A stretch of 7,097 bases of DNA from Bacteroidales bacterium. GTDB taxonomy: Bacteria > Bacteroidota > Bacteroidia > Bacteroidales > UBA4181. The number at the start of each line of letters is the position of its first letter. Positions within the stretch are counted from its first letter, which is position 1. The notes beneath the pieces are model-generated. The model saw only the letters and a list, made by a program, of their open reading frames with translations, made no database searches and was not told where the DNA came from. The stretch spans positions 1-7,097 of the forward strand of contig JAQVSH010000091.1 of assembly GCA_028700615.1 (NCBI GenBank), in the 5' to 3' direction. This document shows, in pieces, positions 1 to 6,635 of this stretch. The position numbers and the translations under genes are program-made.

Positions 1-1015
1 CCTGCTGAAAATTCTCAAAAATCTTTTTTAAATTTGCTCTCTCAATACCAATTCCGGTATCTGAAACCGAAAACAAGAGAGTTACCTTTTCTTCATTTTC
101 CTTTTCCAGCTTCACACTCACTTTAATAGATCCGGCGTTTGTAAACTTAATGGCATTGCTTACCAGGTTCAGAATAATCTGATGCAATCGCACCGGATCG
201 CCAAGCAGTACATTCGGAATATTCTTATCGTACTCCACTACCAGTTTTAGGTTTTTCTCCTGTATCTTTTGTATAAACAGATGTAACATAGCCGAAAGTG
301 ACAACTCAGGTCTGAAAGGTATTTGCTCGAAAGTCATTTTTCCGGCATCCACTTTTGCCAGGTCAAGTATATCGTTAATCAGTACAATAAGCGCATCACC
401 ACTCATTTTTATTGCAGTGAGGTATTCTTTTTGTCTGGAGCTCAGTTCAGTTTTCAGCAGCACTTTTGTAAATCCGATAATGGCATTCATAGGCGTTCGG
501 ATCTCGTGGCTCATATTTGAGAGAAATTGTTGCTTGCCTCTCACAGCTTCTTCGGCTTTCTGGGTGGCAAGTTGGGCGTTCAATTTAGCTAACTGTGCCT
601 GTTCATTGGCTTTTTCTGCAAATTCTTTGGCTTCTGTCAGCTCATCGGCCTTGCGTTTCTGATCGGTTACATCACGGGCCACAATAACAACCCCCAATAC
701 GTTTCCGTTGTCATCTCTGTAAAGAGAGCCATTAAAAAGCACATCGGTCAGCTTGCCCGAAATATGCCGCAAAGTGAGCGGATAATTGGTTACGTAACCT
801 TTCTCAAAAACCGCCTGATACACTTCCCGTGCTTTTTGTGGTTCTGTAAAATAATCGAAAAAATCGCTGTCGATAATCTCGTCTCGTGACAGACCAATGA
901 TTTTCGCTGTAGCCTTGTTTATGTCCATGATTTTCCCTTCACCGCTAATGGTTAGTAAAGGATCCAGACTGGCTTCTATAAGGCTACGGGCATATTGTGA
1001 TGCATATTGTTTCAT
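1..1015 (-). CDS. PAS-domain sensor histidine kinase (3' part outside window)
   Basis: Predicted soluble sensor kinase of a two-component or hybrid system: it senses a signal through a PAS domain, autophosphorylates on His and passes the phosphate to a response regulator. I translated the minus strand from ATG at 1015; 338 residues are visible and the frame is still open at the left edge. Residues about 9-121 form a PAS domain ending in VVIVARDVTDQKR, followed by an Ala/Glu/Lys-rich coiled coil (about 122-160). The HisKA H-box FLSNMSHEIRTPMNAIIG has the phospho-acceptor at His170. The ATPase N-box HQIILNLVSNAIKFT carries Asn283 and Asn287, and the G1 box DTGIGI starts at Asp319. The F-box region (IFENFQQ) is at the cut. 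There is no signal peptide or membrane segment, so the kinase is probably cytoplasmic. The H-box style is that of hybrid kinases, but any receiver domain would lie outside. It starts 19 bases after the AraC-type gene and is probably co-transcribed with it. No clear Shine-Dalgarno sequence is seen. Confidence 0.93.
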   Translation of the reverse strand, partial: MKQYASQYARSLIEASLDPLLTISGEGKIMDINKATAKIIGLSRDEIIDSDFFDYFTEPQKAREVYQAVFEKGYVTNYPLTLRHISGKLTDVLFNGSLYRDDNGNVLGVVIVARDVTDQKRKADELTEAKEFAEKANEQAQLAKLNAQLATQKAEEAVRGKQQFLSNMSHEIRTPMNAIIGFTKVLLKTELSSRQKEYLTAIKMSGDALIVLINDILDLAKVDAGKMTFEQIPFRPELSLSAMLHLFIQKIQEKNLKLVVEYDKNIPNVLLGDPVRLHQIILNLVSNAIKFTNAGSIKVSVKLEKENEEKVTLLFSVSDTGIGIERANLKKIFENFQQ

Positions 1016-1034
1016 AGTAAATTACATATAATAC

Positions 1035-1595
1035 TCAGATATTTTCAATTGGTTTCCGATGTCTGTTTTTCAGCAATTTGAACTGTGAAGGTGTAAGCCC
1101 GGTTATTTTTTTAAACTGGTTGGATAAATGTGCCACACTGCTGTATTGCATCTGGTACGAAATCTCGGTAAGGGATAGCACTTCGTACAATAACAATTCT
1201 TTCACCCTTTCAATTTTATGTAAAATAATAAACTGCTGAATGGTCATACCTTTTACTTCTGAAAACAAATTGGAGAGATAGGTATAGTCATAATGCAATT
1301 TATTGCTTATATAATCTGAATAATTTATTTTTGGTAATTCATCGGCGTAATGCACCATTTCCACTATCACATTTTTAATTTTTTCAATCAGCACAGACCG
1401 TTTGTCGTCCATCAATTCAAGGCCTGAATTATGTAGAGCGGTATTCAGGGCATCGTACTGACTTGCAGTCAGCTCTTCCATGATTTCCACTTCACCCAGA
1501 TCAACCACAATGAAGTGAAGTCCGAGCTTTCTCAGCTCCTCTTTCACTACCATTTTGCAGCGAAGGCTAACCATGTATTTGATATATAATTTCAA
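1035..1595 (-). CDS. Short AraC-type transcriptional regulator
   Basis: DNA-binding regulator of 186 residues. The C-terminal half is an AraC/XylS domain with two helix-turn-helix units: about 103-135 (DYTYLSNLFSEVKGMTIQQF) and about 141-173 (SLTEISYQMQYSSVAHLSNQ, then FKKITGLTPSQF). The N-terminal ~65 residues (MKLYIKYMVSLRCKMVVKEE...) do not look like a cupin sugar-binding domain. They resemble a small alpha/beta (ferredoxin-like) domain with a single Cys13; that fold is inferred. I recognise this architecture as common in Bacteroidota. The start is TTG at 1595: the family normally begins with this MKLYIKYMV strand, no ATG or GTG lies upstream before an in-frame stop, and the next ATG (codon 8) would cut into the strand. 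A promoter match lies at 1627-1634. It probably forms an operon with the PAS kinase. Target genes cannot be read from sequence; the neighbouring stress/glycan operon and itself are candidates. Confidence 0.92.
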   Translation of the reverse strand: MKLYIKYMVSLRCKMVVKEELRKLGLHFIVVDLGEVEIMEELTASQYDALNTALHNSGLELMDDKRSVLIEKIKNVIVEMVHYADELPKINYSDYISNKLHYDYTYLSNLFSEVKGMTIQQFIILHKIERVKELLLYEVLSLTEISYQMQYSSVAHLSNQFKKITGLTPSQFKLLKNRHRKPIENI

Positions 1596-1626
1596 GATCC
1601 TAAGCTTCTTAAAGTTTAGATTATTC

Positions 1627-1634
1627 CAAAGTTA
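1627..1634 (-). promoter_or_regulatory. Predicted Bacteroidota -7 promoter element for the AraC/kinase pair
   Basis: The minus strand reads TAACTTTG, an exact match to the Bacteroidota -7 consensus TAnnTTTG, ending 31 bases before the TTG start of the AraC-type gene. This would give a leader of about 20-25 bases. No convincing TTTG -33 element is seen at the usual spacing (the nearest is CTTTAT around 1651-1656), so the promoter is plausible but not strong. The region also lies just behind the stop of the GT4 gene, and no hairpin-plus-T-run terminator is visible in the 68-base gap, so read-through from the upstream operon is possible. Confidence 0.45.
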
Positions 1635-1663
1635 ACCTAAAATAATTACATAAAGCTTGAATG

Positions 1664-3958
1664 CTATATATTTAATGCAATCTTATATTTTTCTATTGAC
1701 AGACGTGCCATAAGATAACTCACAGTGGATTCGGCACCCTGGTTGAGATTGACATTGTGCTCTTCCAGTCCGTCGTAACATCCGCCGGTACACGGATTGT
1801 AAATTATTTGATTTAAACGGTTTTTTCCCAAAAACCAGTTGAATGCGGTTCCCATTTTCTCGCGGTACTCTTCGTGTTGAAATACATCGTAAAATTTGCT
1901 CAAAGTCAAAATGGTGTAAGCCACATCAATCGGTTGTTCACCAAATGGCTCCGATTCCTGGCCTTTCTGCAACCATTTTTTATTTGAAATAACTTCGATG
2001 CCGTTTTGATTGAAAATTTTTGACAATAAAAAATTAAACGAATCAATCGCGATTTCTTTATAAATGGGGTCGCCGGTTAACAGCCAGGCATTTAGCATGG
2101 CTTCGGGCAGAAGGCTATTTGCATAGGTAAGATAGCTTTCAAACCATTCCCATTTTTCTCTGGCTTCATGTTTGTACATCTGAACTAAGCGGTTGGCGAA
2201 TGTTTTCAGAAGTTGAAGATTTTCGGGAGAGCTAATTGCATTTTGGGAATAATAAATACCTTTTATGGCAAATGCCATTGATCTGGTTGAATATACCTTT
2301 TCGAAATAGCGCAAAGATTTTTCCATAATACATTCGGCTTCAGAGGTAATTATTTGGGGTAGCAATCCGGTTAACGAAATAACATATCCTAACGCCCATA
2401 TTGCCCGTCCATTAGGATCATCGAGATTTGTTTCCCTGTTCTGCTCCGTAAAATCTCGCTTCTCACCTACATAATTTTCGAAATAGCCCGATGGCTTCAT
2501 ACAGTACTTTATAAAATTGAAATATCGTTGGATATATGTCAAGTCGTCATTATCGCCAGTCAATTCATAGTGCATACACATGGCAATTAGGGCCCGTGCA
2601 TTGTCATCGAGCGTATATCCGGTACTCAGATCGGGTTGATTAATTTTTGAAAACTGAATGATCCCCATTGCATCTGTCATTTTTTTGAGATGTTCCAGGT
2701 TGATCGGTGGCAGACTGTACTTAGGTATTATTTTTTTGCCTGATATTTTTTCAAATACCCTTGCATGTGCAATAGCTGAATTTTCCCATGCTGTAGAAAT
2801 GATTTTTTGGAGTGTATTTAAGCTGATATTTTTGCATAAAATGTCGTTATCGAGCAAGCTTTTAACGCTTGCTGCCAGTTGTTGTGTGTTTTTGAAATCG
2901 AAAATAATGCCGGTATCCTTGCTTAGAAACTCTTTTGCATGGGGAATTGGGGTTGAAATGATGGGGCACGCGCAACTCATGGCATAAGCGAAAGTACCAC
3001 TGACCGCCTGGTTGGGATCGTTTGTGGTAAACAAATAGATGTCTGTCAATTGTAAATATTCGAGTAAAATGGGTAAGGCCAGATAACTATTGATGAACCT
3101 GACATGGTGCTGAATTCCTAAAGTTGTTACAGTTCCTTCAAGCATTTCCCTGTATTTTTCCCCCTCGTTTTTAACCACTTCGGGATGGGTTATTCCAATG
3201 ATCAGAAAGATAACATTGGGGCTGGTTTTAATAATTTCTGGTAATGCATGCAATGTAGTCTCAATGCTTTTGCCTGAGCTTAACAAACCAAAAGTAGTTA
3301 ATACTTTACGGTCTTTTAACCCATATTTTTCTTTAAAAAATTCTTTATTGACAGGAGCAATTAAATGGGTTCCGTGCGCGATAACTGAAATTTTTTCTGG
3401 ATTTATTCCATAATCTGTCACTAAAATTTCCGATGAGTGTTTGGTCATAACAATAATCGAATCACAGACGCTAGATATTTTCCGAACTTTTGCCCTAAGC
3501 ATTTCTTCGGGATAGGGTAACACTGAGTGAAAAACAATTGAAATGGGTTTGTTAACCTCAACCATAAATTGAAGAAATGCATTTTCCTGATCATGAAAAA
3601 AACCAAATTCATGCTGGATCAAAACAATTTTAATCTTGTTGTTTTGATTGATAATGTCAGCCAATTTTGAAAATTCATTAGCATTAGTGGTGTCGAGGAT
3701 ATACAGAACCTCATCGGGATAAATGTGCGTTGCGCAACCTGCCTCCAGGGCACATACTTTTACGGAAAATGAAGTGCTGAATTGATTTTTAAGCACCTTT
3801 ATTAAATCTTGCGAATAGGTGGCAATGCCACATTCACGTGGAGGATATGAAGTAATAACGAGGATTTCTGCAAGATCGGATTCACTTTCCTTCCCTAAAG
3901 CCACATTAATTATAATGGGTGAAATAGTTGAATAATTGGGAAAAGGATTATTTTTCAT
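1664..3958 (-). CDS. GT4 glycosyltransferase fused to C-terminal (alpha/alpha) barrel-like domain
   Basis: A 764-residue two-part cytoplasmic protein with no signal peptide or membrane helix. Residues about 30-405 are a GT-B fold, family 4 glycosyltransferase: the start ILVITSYPPRECGIATYS, the IQHEFGFF segment (about 114-121), the nucleotide-sugar loop TFGLLSSGKSIETTLHALPE (221-240), and AVSGTFAYAMSCACPIISTP (318-337). This last stretch replaces the canonical E-x7-E motif, as in a GT4 branch I recognise. Residues about 415-764 are an all-helical domain like six-hairpin (alpha/alpha)6 glycosidases, with motifs GYTLDDNARAL (447-457), NLDDPNGRAIWALG (511-524), WEWFESYLTYANSLLPEAML (603-622), GEQPIDVAYT (673-682) and NPCTGGCYDG...NLNQGAESTVSYLMA (721-751). 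The repeated Asp/Glu in these motifs suggest an active sugar site. Its ATG overlaps the end of the GH130 gene by 11 bases, so the two are likely coupled in translation and act on the same glycan. Donor, acceptor and the C-terminal reaction are unknown; a mannose-containing product is inferred from GH130. Confidence 0.9.
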   Translation of the reverse strand: MKNNPFPNYSTISPIIINVALGKESESDLAEILVITSYPPRECGIATYSQDLIKVLKNQFSTSFSVKVCALEAGCATHIYPDEVLYILDTTNANEFSKLADIINQNNKIKIVLIQHEFGFFHDQENAFLQFMVEVNKPISIVFHSVLPYPEEMLRAKVRKISSVCDSIIVMTKHSSEILVTDYGINPEKISVIAHGTHLIAPVNKEFFKEKYGLKDRKVLTTFGLLSSGKSIETTLHALPEIIKTSPNVIFLIIGITHPEVVKNEGEKYREMLEGTVTTLGIQHHVRFINSYLALPILLEYLQLTDIYLFTTNDPNQAVSGTFAYAMSCACPIISTPIPHAKEFLSKDTGIIFDFKNTQQLAASVKSLLDNDILCKNISLNTLQKIISTAWENSAIAHARVFEKISGKKIIPKYSLPPINLEHLKKMTDAMGIIQFSKINQPDLSTGYTLDDNARALIAMCMHYELTGDNDDLTYIQRYFNFIKYCMKPSGYFENYVGEKRDFTEQNRETNLDDPNGRAIWALGYVISLTGLLPQIITSEAECIMEKSLRYFEKVYSTRSMAFAIKGIYYSQNAISSPENLQLLKTFANRLVQMYKHEAREKWEWFESYLTYANSLLPEAMLNAWLLTGDPIYKEIAIDSFNFLLSKIFNQNGIEVISNKKWLQKGQESEPFGEQPIDVAYTILTLSKFYDVFQHEEYREKMGTAFNWFLGKNRLNQIIYNPCTGGCYDGLEEHNVNLNQGAESTVSYLMARLSIEKYKIALNI

Positions 3959-5015
3959 TTAAAGATGAAATAGATAACAATTCAGTTATAAGGTTTGATA
4001 AATTTACCGATGCCACTGCAATTCGCTCGTCAGCAGCACCATAGTAAATGAACAGAGTGTTACCAAATATGGCCGTACCTGTAGGAAAAACCACATTGTT
4101 TACTTCTCCCTTTCTTTCCCATTCTAATTCTGGTGAGAAAAGTGCGTAAGGTAATCTGGCGATGACCCTGCCCGGATTATCTATGTCGAGCAATGCCGCA
4201 GCACATGCCGAATAAACAATTCCATGATCGGTCTCTTCTGCGCCGTGATAAATTAATAACCATCCATATTCCGTTTCAATAGGAGGGCACCCACTGCCAA
4301 TATAACTTGACTCGTGCTGGTATATTGGGTCGAGAATGATGTGGTCCTGAAAAGCCCGGAAATAATTATCCCAAAAATTTTTATCGAGATCTTCAAGTTT
4401 ATCTACATATACAATTTGAATACCAGGCCTGATCCTATGTAGGAACACTAATTGGCCTTTTATTCGTCTTGGGAAAAAAACCACATTTTTGTCCCACAAC
4501 TGGATCTTTTTTTCCTGGTCATACTTCTGATTGTAGAATTGCTGGTCTCGGTAGTATTTTTCGTTTACTTTGCCTGAGGTCTCGGCGCGGTACACAAATT
4601 CGGCATATGTAATGGGCGGAACAATAATGCCATGTTTTTTAAAATGTTTTAGATTTCTTGAAGTGGCCAAAGCACCACGGGCATTCATGCCATCGTAAGC
4701 AGTATAAGTCAAATAATATAAATCATCTATTTTTACAATTCGTGCATCTTCAACGCCATGCGATTCATAACTGAATTCAGGTACAATTAGAGGTTTATCC
4801 CACCTTTCTGCAACCGTCAACGGACCGTCGAGTTTACAATAACCGATTGATGAATGATTCCCTGTTTTTACTGCTCTGTAAAAAACATGAATGCTTTCAC
4901 CTTCCTGATATACAGCTGGATTTAGAACTCCTTCGTTTTCAAAATCGTTGTTGGTTTTCTCCAAAATAATACCTTCTTTTTTAACTGTGATCATATTTTT
5001 TTTATTGAGCAGCAT
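3948..5015 (-). CDS. GH130 family beta-mannoside phosphorylase/hydrolase-like enzyme
   Basis: A 355-residue five-bladed beta-propeller glycoside hydrolase family 130 protein. Known members phosphorolyse or hydrolyse beta-mannosides (Man-beta-1,4-Glc, beta-1,4- or beta-1,2-manno-oligosaccharides), releasing mannose-1-phosphate in the phosphorylases. Visible hallmarks are FYRA (45-48), GVEDARIVKID with Glu89-Asp90 (Asp90 taken as the general acid), YYLTYTAYDG (100-109), ALATSRNLKHFKKHG (115-129), FFPRRIKGQLVFLHR (180-194), the SGCPPIETEYGWLLIYHG block (241-258), DIDNPGRVIARLPYALFSPE (277-296) and VVFPTG...YYGAADE. The EDAR form, rather than EDPR, points away from the best-studied subfamilies. 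The absence of a signal peptide fits a cytoplasmic phosphorylase better than the secreted hydrolases, but phosphorolysis versus hydrolysis cannot be settled by eye. The ATG at 5015 lies 8 bases after the barrel-protein stop; a second ATG at 4994 (codon 8) behind an A-rich stretch is an alternative start. It overlaps the GT4 gene by 11 bases. Confidence 0.9.
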   Translation of the reverse strand: MLLNKKNMITVKKEGIILEKTNNDFENEGVLNPAVYQEGESIHVFYRAVKTGNHSSIGYCKLDGPLTVAERWDKPLIVPEFSYESHGVEDARIVKIDDLYYLTYTAYDGMNARGALATSRNLKHFKKHGIIVPPITYAEFVYRAETSGKVNEKYYRDQQFYNQKYDQEKKIQLWDKNVVFFPRRIKGQLVFLHRIRPGIQIVYVDKLEDLDKNFWDNYFRAFQDHIILDPIYQHESSYIGSGCPPIETEYGWLLIYHGAEETDHGIVYSACAAALLDIDNPGRVIARLPYALFSPELEWERKGEVNNVVFPTGTAIFGNTLFIYYGAADERIAVASVNLSNLITELLSISSLNEK

Positions 5016-5023
5016 ATATTTAT

Positions 5024-5638
5024 TTAGAACAGGAAGGCCACAGAAAGCTCAAAGCCTTTCAAGTGGGAATCGTCCAATTTCCAATCTTCAGAATCAATGT
5101 CAATGCCGTTTTTGTTAAATGGCTTTCCAAAGCCCCAGCTGTATTTCCCGGAAATCTGCAATTTCCAGATCTCAATACCTACACCCAATCCCAGTCCGTA
5201 ATCAAAACGGTTGATATTGTCCCATTCTACATTTTTAAGAAGTTCGCCTTTGGCAACGGCATAGCTGAGATAAGGAGCTACAAATACATACGGACGGATG
5301 GCCTTAAAATTAATACCCCATTGTAAATTCAAAGGGACATTTATATAGTCAATCCGGAAATTATAGGCATGATCGGTCAGGGGGCCCATAAAATTAGTAC
5401 GTGCGCGGCTGTACAATACTTCCGGCTGAAAAGAGAGCCCAATTGTTGGTATTTTGTATTGAACACCTATCCCTGCATGAAATCCGGTTTGTGAATTCCA
5501 GGATTGCTCCAGATTACCCAGTTTGATATCACTCATTTTTGTGAAGTTCAAACCGCCTTTTACAACAAAACTTACTTGGGCATTAGCGTAAACTCCCACA
5601 CACAGGAGAAGTGCCAGTGCAACAAAAATTTTCTTCAT
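5024..5638 (-). CDS. Porin-family outer-membrane beta-barrel protein
   Basis: A 204-residue secreted protein of the Bacteroidota outer-membrane beta-barrel type (PorT/OMP_b-brl_2-like, by recognition). The signal peptide MKKIFVALALLLCVGVYANA is followed by Gln21, with an Ala-X-Ala cleavage site. The mature part begins FVVKGGLNFTKMSDIK and contains alternating aromatic/polar strands: GFHAGIGVQYKIP, LSFQPEVLYSRAR (69-80), IDYINVPLNLQWGI (96-109), IRPYVFVAPYLSYAVA (114-129), FDYGLGLGVGIEIWKLQISG (145-164), ending FELSVAFLF with a C-terminal Phe, as expected for barrels folded by the BAM machinery. About eight strands fit the length. The substrate or partner is unknown; such small barrels are often structural or stress-related rather than open porins. 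It lies between the small stress genes and the glycan enzymes with gaps of 11 and 8 bases, so it is part of the same transcript. Confidence 0.9.
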   Translation of the reverse strand: MKKIFVALALLLCVGVYANAQVSFVVKGGLNFTKMSDIKLGNLEQSWNSQTGFHAGIGVQYKIPTIGLSFQPEVLYSRARTNFMGPLTDHAYNFRIDYINVPLNLQWGINFKAIRPYVFVAPYLSYAVAKGELLKNVEWDNINRFDYGLGLGVGIEIWKLQISGKYSWGFGKPFNKNGIDIDSEDWKLDDSHLKGFELSVAFLF

Positions 5639-5649
5639 TTTAGTATAAT

Positions 5650-5868
5650 TTATTTGTGATTCTTTCTATAGCCTAACAACAAAACAATACCTCCGGCACT
5701 CATAATTGCAATACCTATAATGGGCGACCAATTTACTTTGTGGGGTTTTTCAGTAGTAATTTCTACTTTACCCAGATCAACTACTTTTTCTTTTGTGAAA
5801 AATTTGAACGAGGTAAAGATGGTTAATATCAAACCAACGATTAGGAGTATGATACCTGTTGTTTTCAT
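5650..5868 (-). CDS. Small two-helix inner-membrane protein of unknown function
   Basis: A 72-residue protein with two predicted membrane helices, about residues 4-24 (TGIILLIVGLILTIFTS) and 48-66 (SPIIGIAIMSAGGIVLLLG). They are separated by a polar loop, KEKVVDLGKVEITTEKPHKV, and followed by a basic tail RKNHK that should stay in the cytoplasm. The loop would then face the same side or be short and periplasmic depending on topology; the two-helix count suggests both ends are cytoplasmic. I recognise near-identical short proteins in Bacteroidota next to CsbD/sll1863-type stress genes, but no biochemical role is known to me. The ATG at 5868 lies 5 bases after the lipoprotein stop, and the stop lies 11 bases before the barrel-protein start, which supports co-transcription. 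Confidence 0.85.
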   Translation of the reverse strand: MKTTGIILLIVGLILTIFTSFKFFTKEKVVDLGKVEITTEKPHKVNWSPIIGIAIMSAGGIVLLLGYRKNHK

Positions 5869-5873
5869 ATTAA

Positions 5874-6335
5874 TTATTTAACGTTTTCAACGGTAAAATC
5901 TTTTAAAGATTTGCCCAATTCATTCATGTCACGGTTGAACTCATCTCTAAAAACAATCCATTTGTCTTGGCCTTCTTCTTTGAAATCTGCAAGTTTTGTT
6001 TTCAATTCCCTGTTTTTATTTTCCATAACAACCAGCCTATTATTGTGTTCGGCATCATTCTCTTTTTTTTCACTTACTAACCATGCTTTAAATTCAGTGA
6101 TGCTTTTTTCCTGAGCAATAATTATTTTTTCTGCTTCAGTTTTGAATTGATTGTAGTTACTGATTGTATCAAGTCTGATCATGTACAAGTCAGTTTTGGC
6201 TTCTGCCAGATCCATTTTGGCTTCTTGTACGTTATCTTCTGCATTTTTAATTTTCGTAGATCTCGTCTGACAGCCGGAGAATAATGTTATAGCCAGGATT
6301 AGTGCACTTCCAAGAATAAAAATTGAATTTTTCAT
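5874..6335 (-). CDS. Coiled-coil lipoprotein, sll1863-like stress response family
   Basis: A 153-residue lipoprotein. The signal peptide MKNSIFILGSALILAITLFSGC has the lipobox LFSGC with the lipidated Cys at residue 22. The residues after Cys (QTRSTK) are not the acidic stretch associated with surface export in Bacteroidota, so a periplasm-facing anchor is more likely (inference). Residues about 28-145 are almost entirely helical with Ala/Glu/Lys/Asp heptads (NAEDNVQEAKMDLAEAKTDL, then KNRELKTKLADFKEEGQDKW), pointing to an elongated coiled coil. The C-terminal part FRDEFNRDMNELGKSLKDFT matches what I know of proteins named sll1863 family stress response protein. The molecular role is not established; it is probably an envelope stress protein. 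It follows the CsbD gene by 50 bases, with no terminator or promoter match between, and precedes the two-helix protein by 5 bases. Confidence 0.88.
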   Translation of the reverse strand: MKNSIFILGSALILAITLFSGCQTRSTKIKNAEDNVQEAKMDLAEAKTDLYMIRLDTISNYNQFKTEAEKIIIAQEKSITEFKAWLVSEKKENDAEHNNRLVVMENKNRELKTKLADFKEEGQDKWIVFRDEFNRDMNELGKSLKDFTVENVK

Positions 6336-6385
6336 TTCAATATTTTTTATAATTATTCATACAATTTGTTAAATAAAATGGCTTG

Positions 6386-6574
6386 TTATAGCTCATTTAT
6401 TAAATTGCGCAATTCTTCTTTGGTCTTGCCCAATTTGATCTGCAGTTTGCCACACATTTCTTCTTCTTTTTTACCTTTTTCAAACATAAGGTCATTGTCA
6501 GTAAGGAATGCGAATTTCTGTTTGAGCTTCCCTTTCTGCTCATTCCAGTTCCCGATTAATTCTTGTTTGTTCAT
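6386..6574 (-). CDS. CsbD-like general stress protein
   Basis: A 62-residue, highly charged, soluble protein. The start MNKQELIGNWNEQKGKLKQK followed by FAFLTDNDLMFEKGKKEE is the CsbD signature (GNW-x2-xKGK-xKxK-x3-LTDxDL), and the tail KLQIKLGKTKEELRNLI is the usual helical end. CsbD was defined as a sigma-B-controlled general stress protein in Bacillus subtilis; its biochemical function is unknown, and Bacteroidota versions are commonly stress-induced. The length is normal for the family. It has an unusual Cys41 (EEEMCGKLQ), where family members usually have another residue. It is the first gene of the probable six-gene transcript, with a promoter-like element 26 bases upstream of the ATG, and is divergent from the acyltransferase. 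Confidence 0.92.
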   Translation of the reverse strand: MNKQELIGNWNEQKGKLKQKFAFLTDNDLMFEKGKKEEEMCGKLQIKLGKTKEELRNLINEL

Positions 6575-6600
6575 GATTTTATATTTTTATTGTTAATGTA

Positions 6601-6608
6601 CAAAGGTG
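6601..6608 (-). promoter_or_regulatory. Possible -7 promoter element for the CsbD-to-GT4 operon
   Basis: The minus strand reads CACCTTTG, matching TAnnTTTG except for C in place of the first T. It ends 26 bases before the CsbD ATG, a distance like that of the AraC promoter match. No TTTG -33 element is seen at the expected spacing, so activity may depend on an activator or an alternative sigma factor. This is a weak prediction, supported mainly by position. Confidence 0.33.
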
Positions 6609-6635
6609 GTTTATTAGGTGCGGGCATTCATTGCA

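Noticed and set aside
323..662. Plus-strand open frames within the histidine kinase gene.
   Set aside because: They are antisense to the H-box and coiled-coil coding region of the kinase and show no family features.
1614..1641. Inverted repeat TTTAG-N18-CTAAA around the AraC promoter element.
   Set aside because: The arms are only 5 bases in AT-rich DNA with a long spacer, and it has no terminator-like form. It is too likely to be chance to annotate as an operator.
1596..1663. Possible terminator between the GT4 gene and the AraC-type gene.
   Set aside because: No GC-rich stem followed by a T-run is present on the minus strand. The two AAGCTT sites do not form a convincing hairpin.
6336..6385. 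Possible separate promoter between the CsbD gene and the lipoprotein gene.
   Set aside because: The 50-base AT-rich gap contains no TAnnTTTG match and no terminator, so a single transcript is the simpler reading.
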